Assembly (NCBI RefSeq): GCF_003590095.1
Contig: NC_039498.1
Coordinates: 7,192,001-7,256,000, forward strand
Source of the DNA: Trichoplusia ni
Lineage: Eukaryota; Arthropoda; Insecta; Lepidoptera; Noctuidae
Direction of reading: 5' to 3'
Length of the DNA stretch: 64,000 nt
Position 1 is the stretch's first letter. Every line of letters starts with the position of its first letter. The notes beneath the pieces are model-generated. The model did no database searches. It was not told the DNA's origin and saw only the letters and a list, made by a program, of their open reading frames with translations. Shown here one piece after another: positions 1-11,200 of the stretch. A program made the translations under genes and the position numbers.

Positions 1-149
1 TGTCTCACCTCATCTGTGACGCTAGTATTTTTTGCTCTATATAAAAAACGAACTATACCTGAACATAAAGAGATCATGGTATATAGCATAAACACCTACT
101 CTGCTTCGCACAGGTCTCTTCCTGTATAGGGTAGGTTTGAGCATTGATC

Positions 150-548
150 ACCACGGTAGATGATTGCGGGTTGTAATTTCAAAATTTCAAATGAAATTAG
201 TGTGGGACGCCACTTGTGTCGATACTCTTGCGCCATCTCACCTTCCTGGTTCTTCGAGCTGCGCTGGCTCTGCTGCCGCGGCTGCTGAAATACTCAAACG
301 GCGCAAATATGGTAATCTAGTTGGTAGTTACTTCTTTGAGCCGTTTGGGGTTTAAACTTTTGGGCGCTTGGCTTAAAACGCTTTTTAAAGACCTAGCAAA
401 GCGTCTCTTGACTTCTCGTGACCCAAAGGTTGGCTTTTACCTCGCTCAGAAGATTAGCATTGCCAGTCAACGTGGCAATGCTGCCAGCCTTTTGGGCACA
501 CTCCCAGCAGGCGGCGATGCCGATGAATTTTTTGATGCATTGATTTAA
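150..548 (+). pseudogene. Degenerate LINE reverse-transcriptase ORF tail
   Basis: Two overlapping frames (164-355 and 321-548) carry the end of a retrotransposon polyprotein. The first has a motif beginning VWDATCVDTLAPSH followed by an Ala-rich stretch and LKRRKYGNLV. The second continues with LFKDLAKRLL, QKISIASQRGNAASLLGTLP and an acidic end. These phrases recur in ORFs of arthropod non-LTR elements. The switch of frame in the middle shows that the copy is broken. No complete reverse-transcriptase core is visible, so this is a 5'-truncated, inactive remnant. The clade was not determined. Confidence 0.65.
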
Positions 549-764
549 TTATTGTTTGTTGGTTTTTTTTTTGTATATAGCAAATGATTGTACTGTAAAA
601 ATTTCAAATTACAATATTTGGTATCCAGGTTTCCTCACGATGTTTTCCGTCACCATTTGTCAGTGGTGTCTTAGAATAATGAAGAAACTGCATAAAACTT
701 CCAAAAATTACCAAAAAAGAACGATTTCCGCACTAAGGAATTTAATATTTGTGTCGTGAGATGA

Positions 765-882
765 TTCACAAACAACAAGCATTCGTGGATCACACAAATG
801 CTTGTCCTACGCGGGGATCGAACCCGCGACACGTCGCGCGGTTTGGCGTAGTGGCCTGAACCACTCGGCTATCCGTACACTC
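765..882 (-). mobile_element. tRNA-headed SINE, family A, fragment
   Basis: On the minus strand this reads as a type-II tRNA-like head with an A box like TAGCCGAGTGG and a B box like GGTTCGATCCC. A SINE body with the words AAGCATTTGTGTGATCC follows. The same unit recurs near 3.6, 8.9, 12.9, 17.0, 20.6, 26.9, 28.1, 31.8, 35.6 and 52.0 kb. The repetition and the appended body show a SINE and not a tRNA gene. Confidence 0.75.
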
Positions 883-1090
883 AAGGTTGATTGCACGGCG
901 ACTTTTAATACTTTGCCTTTGTTGGGATCGAACCTGCAACTCGTGCATATAGATCCATGCTAAAACCACAAGGAAACCAAAACTATTGGGTTATTGTATA
1001 AATGTCTGTAGCTGTCATAATTATAAAAATGTATTTCACTTTTCTCTTCTAAATATTAAGTCTTTAAATCTATTATTAAATGATGTAACG

Positions 1091-1190
1091 GTTTACTCAC
1101 GCGCATTTATCGGGGTAGCCCGACTAGTTTCGGACCCAACCGGAGTCCTTAATCATGAGCAGACGCGGCGGGATCGCGAGTCGAGAAAAT
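1091..1190. repeat. Dispersed repeat, copy 1 of 2
   Basis: This segment shares a block containing GACTAGTTTCGGACCCAACC, then GGAGTCCTTAATCATGAGC, with the copy at 7365-7465. The two copies diverge outside the block. It has no coding potential and its family is not recognised. The remaining non-genic sequence of the first 4 kb (883-1090, 1191-1756, 1961-3559) is AT-rich, and I see no gene in it. Confidence 0.6.
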
Positions 1191-1756
1191 ATCTTTAAAT
1201 CTAATACAGCGATACGAAAACTGTAGTCAATAAAAAGCGTCAATCTACGTCAATCCAATTTAAAAATAGTCCTTTGTTCTATCACCAAGTCTTAAAATAT
1301 TTTCTTATGATTGTGGAAGCGTGATAGCGATACACACGGTATATAGCGCCATCTCTTTTCAATATCTGCACTTATATTACTTTAAGACGTGACTTTAGGT
1401 CCTCAGTTCCAAAAAAATATAACGTAAGAAAGCAATCAATATGTTTGACGTCATTGCCACTATCATTCATGAGTCGACATTGAACACAATATTAATGCGT
1501 AAGCATTTGTTTTTTATGACATATGGCAACCGAAGATGTTTAGAACAAAAGTAAAGAGTTTTGGTTCTAAGCAAAACCTCTTTAAGTTACGGAAGTGAGA
1601 CAATTAGAATGGCTTATGAATAGATAGAAATTGGATTAAATTTGGTAGGTACTGTTATTCTATAATAGTGAAATTGGGGCTCAGAATGTTTCGCTTTTGA
1701 GAGTTTTGCGTTTCATCTATGAATATTTCGTGGACAGGACTTTTCAACTATGGAAT

Positions 1757-1962
1757 TATCATCATCATCCACAGCATTTATCCACCCACTGCTGGGCATA
1801 GGCCTCCCCTTTCTCGTGCAATTTTCTACGGTCCTGTGCTAGCCTCATCCAGACTCGACCCGTGACCTTTACTATATCGTCGAACCATCTTGTCGACGAC
1901 CGAGGCTCCTTGCCTTGCCTTGGCCGCCATTCTGTCACCGCCTGCCCACCTGCCGTCACCGA
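1757..1962 (-). mobile_element. LINE 3' end (RTE-like) with GAT-repeat tail
   Basis: On the minus strand it encodes a fragment with the words SSTRWFDDIV, VTGRVWMRLAQDR and GEAYAQQW, then a short run of GAT repeats. That is the usual ending of a 5'-truncated RTE-type LINE copy in moth genomes. The nucleotide hallmark CTGGGCATAGGCCTCCCC recurs near 9.6, 21.0 and 21.2 kb. It is only a fragment with no enzyme domains left. Confidence 0.7.
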
Positions 1963-3559
1963 AATACGGAATATTAAAAAGAAAATATTTGACGGTACTT
2001 TCTTACTCTAGGATGCCATTTGAATTTAAATTTTCATTTAACAAGAGGCTAGTGAATGCCTATTCTATCCCCACTCCAACATCTACTTACTATTGAAAAC
2101 AGAGGTCCAATTTTCTTTTGTTGTTTTGTCTATGCTCGCATCGCATCAAAAGATTTTTAAGAATAGGCCTATGCCTTCTTTTATAAAGTTTTTGTTACAA
2201 AAACTTCGAAATTATAAAACCTGGTGAAGTGCGAGTCGATTTTGTTACTTTGACGGTTCCGTATATATAGATAAGTAAACACTTTTTCAAAATCAAAAAA
2301 TTACACCCATAAAAATTTTGGCGTTATAAACCATTGCCCTTTTTTATTTCTATTAGTTCACACCATCAAAATACGTATATTTCCCATCATCAGCTTCAAA
2401 ATCAAAAAGTTTTCATTTCAAGGAGGCTTTTTTCAGGCTCTTTCAAATCGAATTGGAGTTAGAGATTCAGTTATATAAAACAACCCGCAAAAATATAGCT
2501 TGGTGACAGACATCCAGACAGACAGCGAAGCCTTAGTAACAGGGTCCGTTCTTACCTCTTTGTACCCTAAAAATACCCAATCTCTTTGTTCATTTGGTCT
2601 ATACGCCTATACACTAAAAAAAACTTTTGAAACTCGAATTTGTTGTAAGAAGATGCGTAAAAACACCGGTCATTGCACTAGTTTTGGATCATTAGAATAT
2701 TCCAAACTGCCATGTTTTAACTTTCACATTATCTTACTTCTTTATTTTTAACTTTGAAAAGGACCAGATAAATCTCAAATCGAATCCAAACTTTCACTGG
2801 TACACAAAAACATATTCTATCAGAACCCCATTAGGACGACAATTCATTGCAACGGTTGCAAATTGACAATTTTGCTTCGTTGCTCGAAATAAAAACAAGA
2901 TGGCCGCGTAGGCCTTTCATTTTATCGAAATTAAAAGCGAGCCTATTTGCGGTGATACGATTAAACAATAGAGATACCTATCGTATTTTTGCATCTTAAA
3001 TTGCTAGCTGCCACAACAATTGATTTACTTTCTAATTTTCTAGGTAATTAATTTGTTGAATGTATGATCGACGTTTCTGTAGCTCCGTTGATTGTACAAA
3101 AAAAATTAGACAATGTTGACGTGTCTTTTTATATATAAACATTTATTAAATAAATTAACGACTAATTTATAAATATAGTTAAATTGATTTGGTTTTCTTT
3201 TTTTTATTGTTGCTTTGTTTTTTAGTCGCGTCTTATTTTTAAGTAACTGAGATTTTAGACAAAAAGACACGAAAAGATTCCTCACCTCTTCTTTACCTTG
3301 TTTGAGTGACAAATGGAGTATAAAATGGCCGCTGTCCGTTAAGTTTTTTATTTTATTCTTAATCCATAGAAATGTTTCTGCATTGGAAACAAGGTCAAGG
3401 ATTAAAGCGTATTCAAACGTTCAATGATTAAATGACCGATGTTGTCGACTTCGACGCAAACTTCACTGCTTTAATCTTAACGAAGGAATCGCAAAGCAAT
3501 TTTGGGAAGGGAAAACGTTCTGTACATCGTTCTGACACCACGATCAACACTCAATATAA

Positions 3560-3708
3560 AAAAACGACTCCCGTACTAAGGAATTTCATCCTTATCATCC
3601 AAAGATATTCAGACTCAGGACAAGCATCACGCGAAGATCGAACTAGAGATCGTTCACATCGTTCACAGTGGGCTTAGCGTGTTGTCTTTACCACTCGGCT
3701 ATCCAAGC
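3560..3708 (-). mobile_element. tRNA-headed SINE, family A
   Basis: It carries the CCACTCGGCTATCC signature of the family A head, and further left the body words CAGACTCAGGACAAGCAT. It is diverged from the other copies in the B-box area. Confidence 0.65.
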
Positions 3709-4072
3709 AGTGATACCACAAATCTACTTAATTTTTTAGAGTTTCCTTCTGAAAAAGTAAAAACGTTACCATATTACTGAACCACCGCTGTCTGTCCATC
3801 ATATCCGTCCGTTTGTCACCAGACCGTTATAGCTAGACAGCTGATTTTTTTACAGATTATATTTTCTGTTGCCACTAAAACAACAAGCAATAAAAATAAT
3901 GATTGAGGTTAAGCTACGATTGGTAAAGTCACGAATTTGATGGGTGAACAATTTCTGTAGCAAATGTTTTTTTCTTTAGCCTCTGCCGCGTAGCCCACTC
4001 CCACTTGGCAAAGGTTTTTCATCCATATAACTATACCAAACAGTATACTTATTGTACTTATTTTCATTTCAG

Positions 4073-5857
4073 GTGGCGTCATTCTTCACGAAGTTAAAAT
4101 CCAGTCACATGCCGAGCCCGCACCACGAATACTCCTGGACACCACATGCTGAACACCACGGTAAGAAACCAACTATGTACTTTGTAAATGATAAAATTAC
4201 CAAGGCCCCGATTCCGCTATTTACAATGGCCAAAATCAAAATCAAAATTCATTTATTCAAATTAGGCTACTAAGTAGCACTTTTTGAAGGTCAGATTACA
4301 TTGGACAGCACCCAGTTTCGCCCACCCATCACCGCTTCCTAAGTGCTTTTGCTGTGAGAGAAGAAACGGTGCAACAAACTCCCCAGCGGCACGCTGTCTG
4401 AATGGACCAAACTGAATGGCCATAGAAATCTAAATAACAAGTATTTAGATTTCTATGTGAATGGCCGATGAATGAATGGAAATTTGATAAGACCATTGCA
4501 AATGTATAAAATTAAAATATTCTAAACATTAATACCATACATCTTATTACAAATTAACAGTATAAATCAATATTTTATACATGAAGATAATCAACAAATT
4601 ATTCATGCCTATAACTGCATCTTACCTAGTTCACATTTGCATGCCTACTGGCAAAACATGGCTGAGCGAATATTACTTTTATGTCACCACTAATGTAATA
4701 CCCATATTAGCAAATAAATATCTTTTATCTATACCGCTCGCGGGTACCTGATAAACATACTTATACATTTCTAAATACATACATAATAATTAAAATTCTC
4801 AACAAGGCCTCTACATGTTGGACCTGTGTCCCCGTGCAAGCCTTTAAAAGGACCGGGTCTCTTCACATGAAGTGATCCCGTGACTATAAAGAGATTTAAA
4901 TAAATTACACACAAAACGTGTAAAGGACACGATCATTTGTTCTATACAAAAGATCCTGTCCATTACACGAACATTTGTCCTGGGTGGGAGTCGAACCCAC
5001 GACCTCTAGTATAGCAATTAGGGCCACTTACCATTAGACCAAGAAGTTACACCAATATTATTTATCTACCATTTTCAAAGTACGTTAATAAAATGAAGTA
5101 TGAAGAACATTGTGTTACTTATTATGATGTAGCAATGTAATTTATTGGAAAACACTCACACAACTCACTTTTATGGCTTATCTTATTCTCCTATCGCCAA
5201 TCTGTGATAATGTCGAGCAATACTTAATCATTCACAAAAATCTCAAATGAAATATTTATTCATTCTTACCTATTTTTTGTTTATTTGCAGGTTTTGAAAG
5301 AAGCTTGACAAATATAGGTAAGGATTAATTAATATTTTAATTAAAACTATTCCAAAATTGTATTAATTTTTCAAAAACCTGATTTCAATATTTAAATATC
5401 AAATTATATTTAGATAGCTGATAAGGAAAGTCGTTTCATTGAATGTACTATCAAATACATTGTTCAAAGAACCTAATCGGTAATTTCGCATCTATCAGCA
5501 AGTCTTCGGTAGTATAGTGGTCAGTATCCCCGCCTGTCACGCGGGAGACCGGGGTTCGATTCCCCGCCGGAGAGAATCTTTTTGCATTTTGTTTTCCACT
5601 CATTTTTAATACCTTTATCATATAAAATTAATGCTTTAACAAAAGTTACCAAAAATCTAATAATTCTACTTTTTTCAGTATATTTCTTTGCTAAACTACT
5701 TTATTTATTTTTTTCAGCACCTTACCACTCTCATTGGAGTCCTTACAGTCCTCAATCAAATGAAATTTTGCCGCCATCTTATAAATCGATAACAGGTCAC
5801 CATGATAGTAGTAATGAATTAGAATATTCAAAAACACCAAGCAAATCACTTAGTTAA
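4073..5857 (+). CDS. 3' end of an unidentified gene (last three exons)
   Basis: Three exons join cleanly in one frame: 4073-4160 (after TTTCATTTCAG), a 27-nt microexon at 5291-5317, and 5718-5857 ending in TAA. Every junction is AG/GT and the phases agree (29 codons +1, 2+8 codons+1, 2+46 codons including the stop). The visible C-terminal 85 residues start VASFFTKLKSSHMPSPHHEY and end in TPSKSLS. They are rich in Ser, Pro, His and Tyr, have no membrane segment, and look disordered. AATAAA lies 20 nt after the stop. The 5' exons lie upstream of 4073 or outside the window. I do not recognise the family. A tRNA-Asp gene sits in the last intron, in the same sense. Confidence 0.7.
4228..4420. repeat. 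Dispersed LINE/SINE-like repeat
   Basis: It opens with the AAAATCAAAATCAAAATTCA tail often found at the 3' ends of moth non-LTR elements. A low-complexity-free body ends near a 16-bp perfect hairpin at 4421-4457. No ORF is present. It lies in the first visible intron of the gene at 4073-5857. Confidence 0.45.
4975..5052 (-). mobile_element. tRNA-like SINE head, family B
   Basis: On the minus strand it has an A-box-like GGTCTAATGGTAAGTGG and a B-box-like GGGTTCGACTCCC. The same head recurs near 10.26 and 14.77 kb with different anticodon-region sequence. The imperfect acceptor stem and the repetition mark a tRNA-derived SINE, not a working tRNA. Confidence 0.55.
5503..5574 (+). tRNA. tRNA-Asp (GTC)
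   Basis: A full 72-nt cloverleaf is present. The acceptor arms TCTTCGG and CCGGAGA pair with one G-U. The A box TAGTATAGTGG is intact, the anticodon loop CTGTCAC gives anticodon GTC inside the CCCGC/GCGGG stem, and the B box is GGTTCGATTCC. It has no intron and no encoded CCA. It lies inside the last intron of the gene ending at 5857, in the same sense. It is identical to the copy at 9300-9371. Confidence 0.96.
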
Positions 5858-5877
5858 ATATAATATTAGGTTAAAGA

Positions 5878-5883
5878 AATAAA
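5878..5883 (+). terminator. Polyadenylation signal AATAAA
   Basis: A canonical hexamer lies 20 nt after the stop codon of the gene ending at 5857, followed by an A-run. No other candidate is nearer. Confidence 0.6.
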
Positions 5884-6225
5884 AAAAAAGTCGGAATCAA
5901 AAAAAATTACTGAGTTTTCTTGTGAAATAGATTTTGCATATTCAAAATGGCTGAATACTAAAATGTTTGTCTATTGCATCTTGCAATCGCTCTAATGTTT
6001 GAAAATTAAAATACATCAAAACCCGTGTCTCCGACTTTGTCATTCATCTACACATTAAAAAAAAAAATTATATTTAAGTTATATAATAGAAATTGTCCTA
6101 TTAAAATAATGAATAAAGTTAAACTTTGCATTTATTTACGTTATGGGGAAAATAATTGTCTTTAAGAAACCTAGATTTGACACCTAAAATCTCTGCATGC
6201 TTATTTCTCTGGACAAGAGTTTTAG

Positions 6226-6614
6226 TATACACGGTGATTTTTTACTCGTCTTACAAAAGCAGCCCAGTTCATGTATCCGACGTAAAATACCCCTAGGCGC
6301 GATTATTATTTTTTTATCATCAACTAAGATAGTAAGTACGAAGAAAATTAAACAAGAGAAATCTGAAATATACTCTTAAAAATGATAAAAATGCCGCCGC
6401 CCGCGCCCCTCACCATTGTTACAAGGCTCGGACCGCGCTCGCAACAGAACTGTGTTTCTAAAAAACTACGAATTGCATCATAATATTGAATAAAAATTGC
6501 ATTTTTTTTTTTCAAATCTCATAAATACCTATTTTTTTATCATGAACGTGTTCTAGTCATTGGATACGTGAACTGGACTGCTTTTGTAAGACGACTAAAA
6601 AATCACGGTGTATA
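6226..6614. mobile_element. MITE with ~50-bp terminal inverted repeats, copy 1
   Basis: The left end begins TATACACGGTGA and runs through TCGTCTTACAAAAGCAGCCC. The right end is its near-perfect reverse complement, ending TCACGGTGTATA. The roughly 390-bp body has no ORF, and its middle is GC-rich (GCCGCCGCCCGCGCCCC). A second copy with the opposite internal orientation lies at 16210-16589. It is a non-autonomous DNA transposon bounded by TA, so a Tc1/mariner-like source is possible but not shown. Confidence 0.8.
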
Positions 6615-7364
6615 CAAGACTGTGACGATTATACACGCAGAAATGTAATGCTTTCTAGCCCTATGAATGAGAGTCCTTTGCCCAACTGTGGGTTAATTTA
6701 AGCTGGTATTAAATCAAGGTTTCTTTTAGTAAAGATTAACTATAAGAAAAAATGTTTATATATTTGGTTGCCATAGCAACCATGTTTTGTTAAATAAAAC
6801 TGCGTTCCTATGGTAACTTTATTTATTGTAATAAAATAATGTAAAATTATGGACGGATTTTTATTTTTCCTTAATTTAGTTTAGGTACAAATTTACAAAA
6901 TAATGTGTATATAAAACTGTATACAAATATACTAAGATATACGTTACAAAATATTTGAGAGCTATATGGTTAAAAAACTTTATTTATAAAAATATACAAA
7001 ATATTAAATGTGCATGGAACTTCGAAAAGTATTATAACAATCTTTTTTACACTATATACAATTTATATACAAAAAAAATGTGTATAAAATAGTAAAAAAA
7101 TAAATTTTGAGCTCATTAGATCACAATTATTTACAATTTTTAATATATATTTTAAACATATCATCTTTTTAGGTAACTGAGTTCAACCCAATTGTTTTAC
7201 GTATAGACCGATGGGCCAACAAAATTATGTATAAATTTAAGTACATAATAAAGTTCAAATTAAAGCTATTTGTGATGATTTTATTGGAACATAATTTCTT
7301 CCATTCTTATACATGTATTTGACAAATTGAGAGCCTGGCGGATTCATTATTATGTATTTAATAT

Positions 7365-7465
7365 CAGTTTACCCACGCGTATGTATCGGGAGTGCCCGAC
7401 TAGTTTCGGACCCAACCGGAGTCCTTAATCATGAGCTGATGGCAGGCGAGCGAGTCGCTTAATAA
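7365..7465. repeat. Dispersed repeat, copy 2 of 2
   Basis: It shares the CCGACTAGTTTCGGACCCAA block and the following 20 bases with the copy at 1091-1190. It ends in GAGCGAGTCGC. Confidence 0.6.
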
Positions 7466-7519
7466 GCGTAACTTAACTGTTATTAAAACAATAATGAAAG
7501 CTAAAAAAAATTAAAAAAT

Positions 7520-7574
7520 CTATTGAGACTAAAACAATAAGATTATGTTAATCTTATTGTTTTAGTCTCAATAG
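7520..7574. repeat. Perfect 26-bp inverted repeat with 3-nt loop
   Basis: The arms 7520-7545 and 7549-7574 are exact reverse complements around TGT. The left arm starts CTATTGAGACTAAAACAATA. No transposon ends are visible around it. Confidence 0.95.
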
Positions 7575-8296
7575 TTTAGTTTTGTGAGTCACTAATTTTG
7601 CATACAATATTCTTCCAGTACAAATTAAAGAAACATAATTTATGTACATAATTATATACATCAATCGTTAGAAAACAATTTAAAAATAACAATGGCAGTG
7701 AAATTTTTGTTTAAAATTTGGTAAAAATAAAAAGTACCTAATTCAATTAAAATTTACAACAATTCATTTGTAGATACTTAGGTACTGTATTAAATAAATT
7801 CGTTCTTTATTATTAAAGCTTTATCAAATACTCAATATAAATATATTTTTACTTACTTATGGTATATTAAAAGACCATGTTTGAGACTCAATATTGTTTT
7901 GTATAACATTTTTAAAATAGTTTTATTTTTATTACAGACTTCCTACCTATCTTTTTTCCAAATATCTTGGTATAGGTCGTTTTATAATCCTGTGCTCTAT
8001 CAAAGGGTGGTCAAAATGATAATTAAGATATGTGTGTATGTTTATTACCCTGAACGCCTAACCGGCTTGACCGATTTCGATTAAATTTTGAATAAAGGCG
8101 TCACCTTGGATTAACAAGAATGCTACTTTTATCCGACTTCGTTAAAAGGAGGGTAATATTTATGCAGCTATAACCGATATCAAAACAAAGCCGCGACCAA
8201 CAACTTATAAAACAAAATCTAAAAAAAAAACACAAATAATTGGCACCAACTTGAAAACTAGCACCATTATAATTCATTCTAACATCCTAGCTTTAA

Positions 8297-11200
8297 CTAA
8301 AAATCAAAATCTGTAATTTTAAAACACACACTCAGGAATATACATAGAGTTATTAATATTGAGTCGCTAACCAACCCTAGCACACTGTTGCCAAACCAAG
8401 TGTACTTCACACGTTTCTTAGTCAGCCGTCTCTTATCAACCACCAACTTCTTGGGCCAAGAGTTATAATCTTCTAGAAGCTTCTGGCACTGGCTTGGGAA
8501 CCATTTTCTCGGTGTACCATTTGAATTCTTCGCTTGTATACATATTTCGTGAGTTTTTCCTTCTTGAAGGGACTTTTTGAAGTCGTTTTCGATGGTGATG
8601 GTTAAAGAGCGGATGTTGTAAGCGACGTCGGATGAAAAGTGTAGTTTATTTGTGTCGTCCCGAATGTAGAGGATGAAATCAGCTACATCTTCGTTGGATG
8701 TTATGAACCAGTGCGCGTATATTGATGTTTGAGAACTAGAATATTAAAAAAACTTGTATTAGCATCTTATTGTACAATAGCCTTATCTTTTTAATGGAAA
8801 AATAACTAACGGAAACTTAAAGAATTTAATCCGTGTGTTTCACAAACATTCAAATCACATGCACAAAGACACCCAGACTGAGAACAAGCATTCGAGGATC
8901 ACACAAATGCTTGTACTATGCGGGGATCGAACCCGCAACGCGGTTAAGTTTCTGTATGCCTTTGAAAAAGACCGTTTCTTTCCTTGAAGAGATCCCGCGA
9001 ATTAACGAAAAGTATTTTTTTTTTTAAATATGAGTAGATTCAATATTTTTTTATTAAATATTGTGTGAGAAAAGTAATGGAGTATTTATTAAGCAATTGT
9101 GTCACTTGAAAATTGGTAAAAGTTTATTCAATTTTTAATAAAACTAAGTGCATGAAAAATTGACGTCAAGCAAGAAATATAAATAAGAAAAATGTTCATA
9201 AAAATATTGTAACACATATATTTGTATCATTAAAAGGGCAATTATGTTTAACAAGGTAAAATACTTCTAAGATATGTCGAAACAAAATGCAAAAAGAATC
9301 TCTCCGGCGGGGAATCGAACCCCGGTCTCCCGCGTGACAGGCGGGGATACTGACCACTATACTACCGAAGACTTGTTGGCAATGGCGAAATTACTGAGTA
9401 TTTGGTCAAGATTATCAAACTCCTTGTATAAATATGATAAGTGTTATTTTGATTCAATTTTAAATCTATATTTGTATGGAAAGATTTTTATGGTTTTAAA
9501 TATTGAAGTAGAGCAATAATTTAATGCATCAAAAGCAAAAATGTTATTAAATCATCATATGAAATATATATCACATAATGCATATGACACAGGACCATAG
9601 AAATTGGCACGAGAAAGGGGAGGCCTATGCCCAGCAGTGGGAGGACAAAGGCTGTGGATGATGATGATAACATAATGCTTATTAATAATTAACAAATAAA
9701 AATATTTTTAATACTTACTATTGAACATCCCTAAACGCCAAATCAGGTTCCAAAACAAAATCAAAGGCACTTTCCGGATCAGTGTTGCTATACTCCATAA
9801 TTTTCCCATCTACCTCAGTGTTGCCAGTGCACAATAACCTGTCTTCATCCACAGTTAATATATTTTCTCCGACCAACGTGAGTGGTTCCGCACATGTTAT
9901 ATTTTGATATTTTTCATCACTTTTCAAATTGGAGGGCAGTAAGTGATTCAAGTAGTGTTTTAAAGGGCGGGAAAAGCAGTCGCATTTAAGTTGGTTGCCT
10001 GAAAATAATAGTGTGACGTAGGTTAAGTATATTAATAACTATATATATTTTATTTTTTAGTAAAAACAATTTTGATAAGAATTTTTCGGTAGATAAGTTA
10101 GCCATCTTTAACAAGGTCATATTACTACACTACTTTTTTCTTCTTTCTTTATTTTCACATAACGCCATCTAGTCTCAAACTAAGCAAAATAACAAATATA
10201 CGTAAGTTAAATTACATAAAAACTAAAAAAAAAATTATCCAAATCACACACGCATTTTGTCGTTTGCGGGGATCGAGCCCACGACCTCCGATGTACCAGT
10301 CAGACCCACTAACCACTAGACCAAGCAATCCAGTACAAAATATTAAATCTTACCTTGAAAGAGCACCACTAAGCCATCTTTCTTAACTTTCTTCACGATT
10401 TCAGGTTCAAAACTAACTAGCTCGTTAAACCGAACGTCCAGTAACTTCAGATGTTTAGCGGTAACTATGTTGGACGTCGGTAACGCTTGTAAAGTGTTAT
10501 TTTGTAAGTTTAACTCAGTTAGATTCTCAGGGAAACTGAATTTTATTTCGGCTGTGGGATAGAAAATGTTTTTTGATTAGTTGTTTATATTATTTTAATG
10601 GTTTTTAAGAGGTAATTTCGTAATGGGATTGAAAAGCAAACTTGCCCATTGTAAATAATGATAGTACTATTTGCTAATTATTGCAGAAATTTTGAATTTG
10701 CTTAAAGCCTTTATTGTAAGAAAAATAAAATGTTAACTTTTTGATGATTTTTAAATAGTAATTAACTTGAAACTTGGAATTGCTAGACTTTAAAATCTAG
10801 TACTTAAAGATTAAAATTAATTAAAATGAATAATGTCTTAATTTTTATCTAAATATGTAAAAATGTTTTTATGTGTTGAATACTTACACGTTCGAGAAAC
10901 TAGATCTTTTAAGTTATTATGAGATAAATCCAAGATCTGCAGTGATGTCAGGTTGCCTAGGACATCTGGAAAAATAATAAAACATTCATATTATTACAAC
11001 AAAATATAGTAAAAATACAAAAAAATAAGGTTCATTTTTATACATTCAAAAACTTAAAGCTCAGGCAGGATTCGAACCTGCGACTTCCGGATAAACGCGT
11101 CGACTGAAAGATATGGATTATTTTTGACTTACTTTGGGTTCAGAAAAATGCATGTGATGTTGTCCGCATTAATATTATAATATTAAAATTAATCCCTACT

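Larger units (their letters stand above)
6615..8296. other. Intergenic spacer, AT-rich
   Basis: There is no gene. The stretch holds dispersed repeat copy 2 at 7365-7465, a perfect 26-bp hairpin at 7520-7574, and long A/T runs. The 3' UTR and poly(A) site of the minus-strand LRR gene must lie in the right part. Reverse-complement AATAAA hexamers occur near 7922 but are not distinctive in such AT-rich DNA. Confidence 0.6.

Noticed and set aside
797..882. tRNA-like sequence with A and B boxes
   Set aside because: Repeated about eleven times with a shared body and a degraded acceptor stem, so a SINE head and not a tRNA gene.
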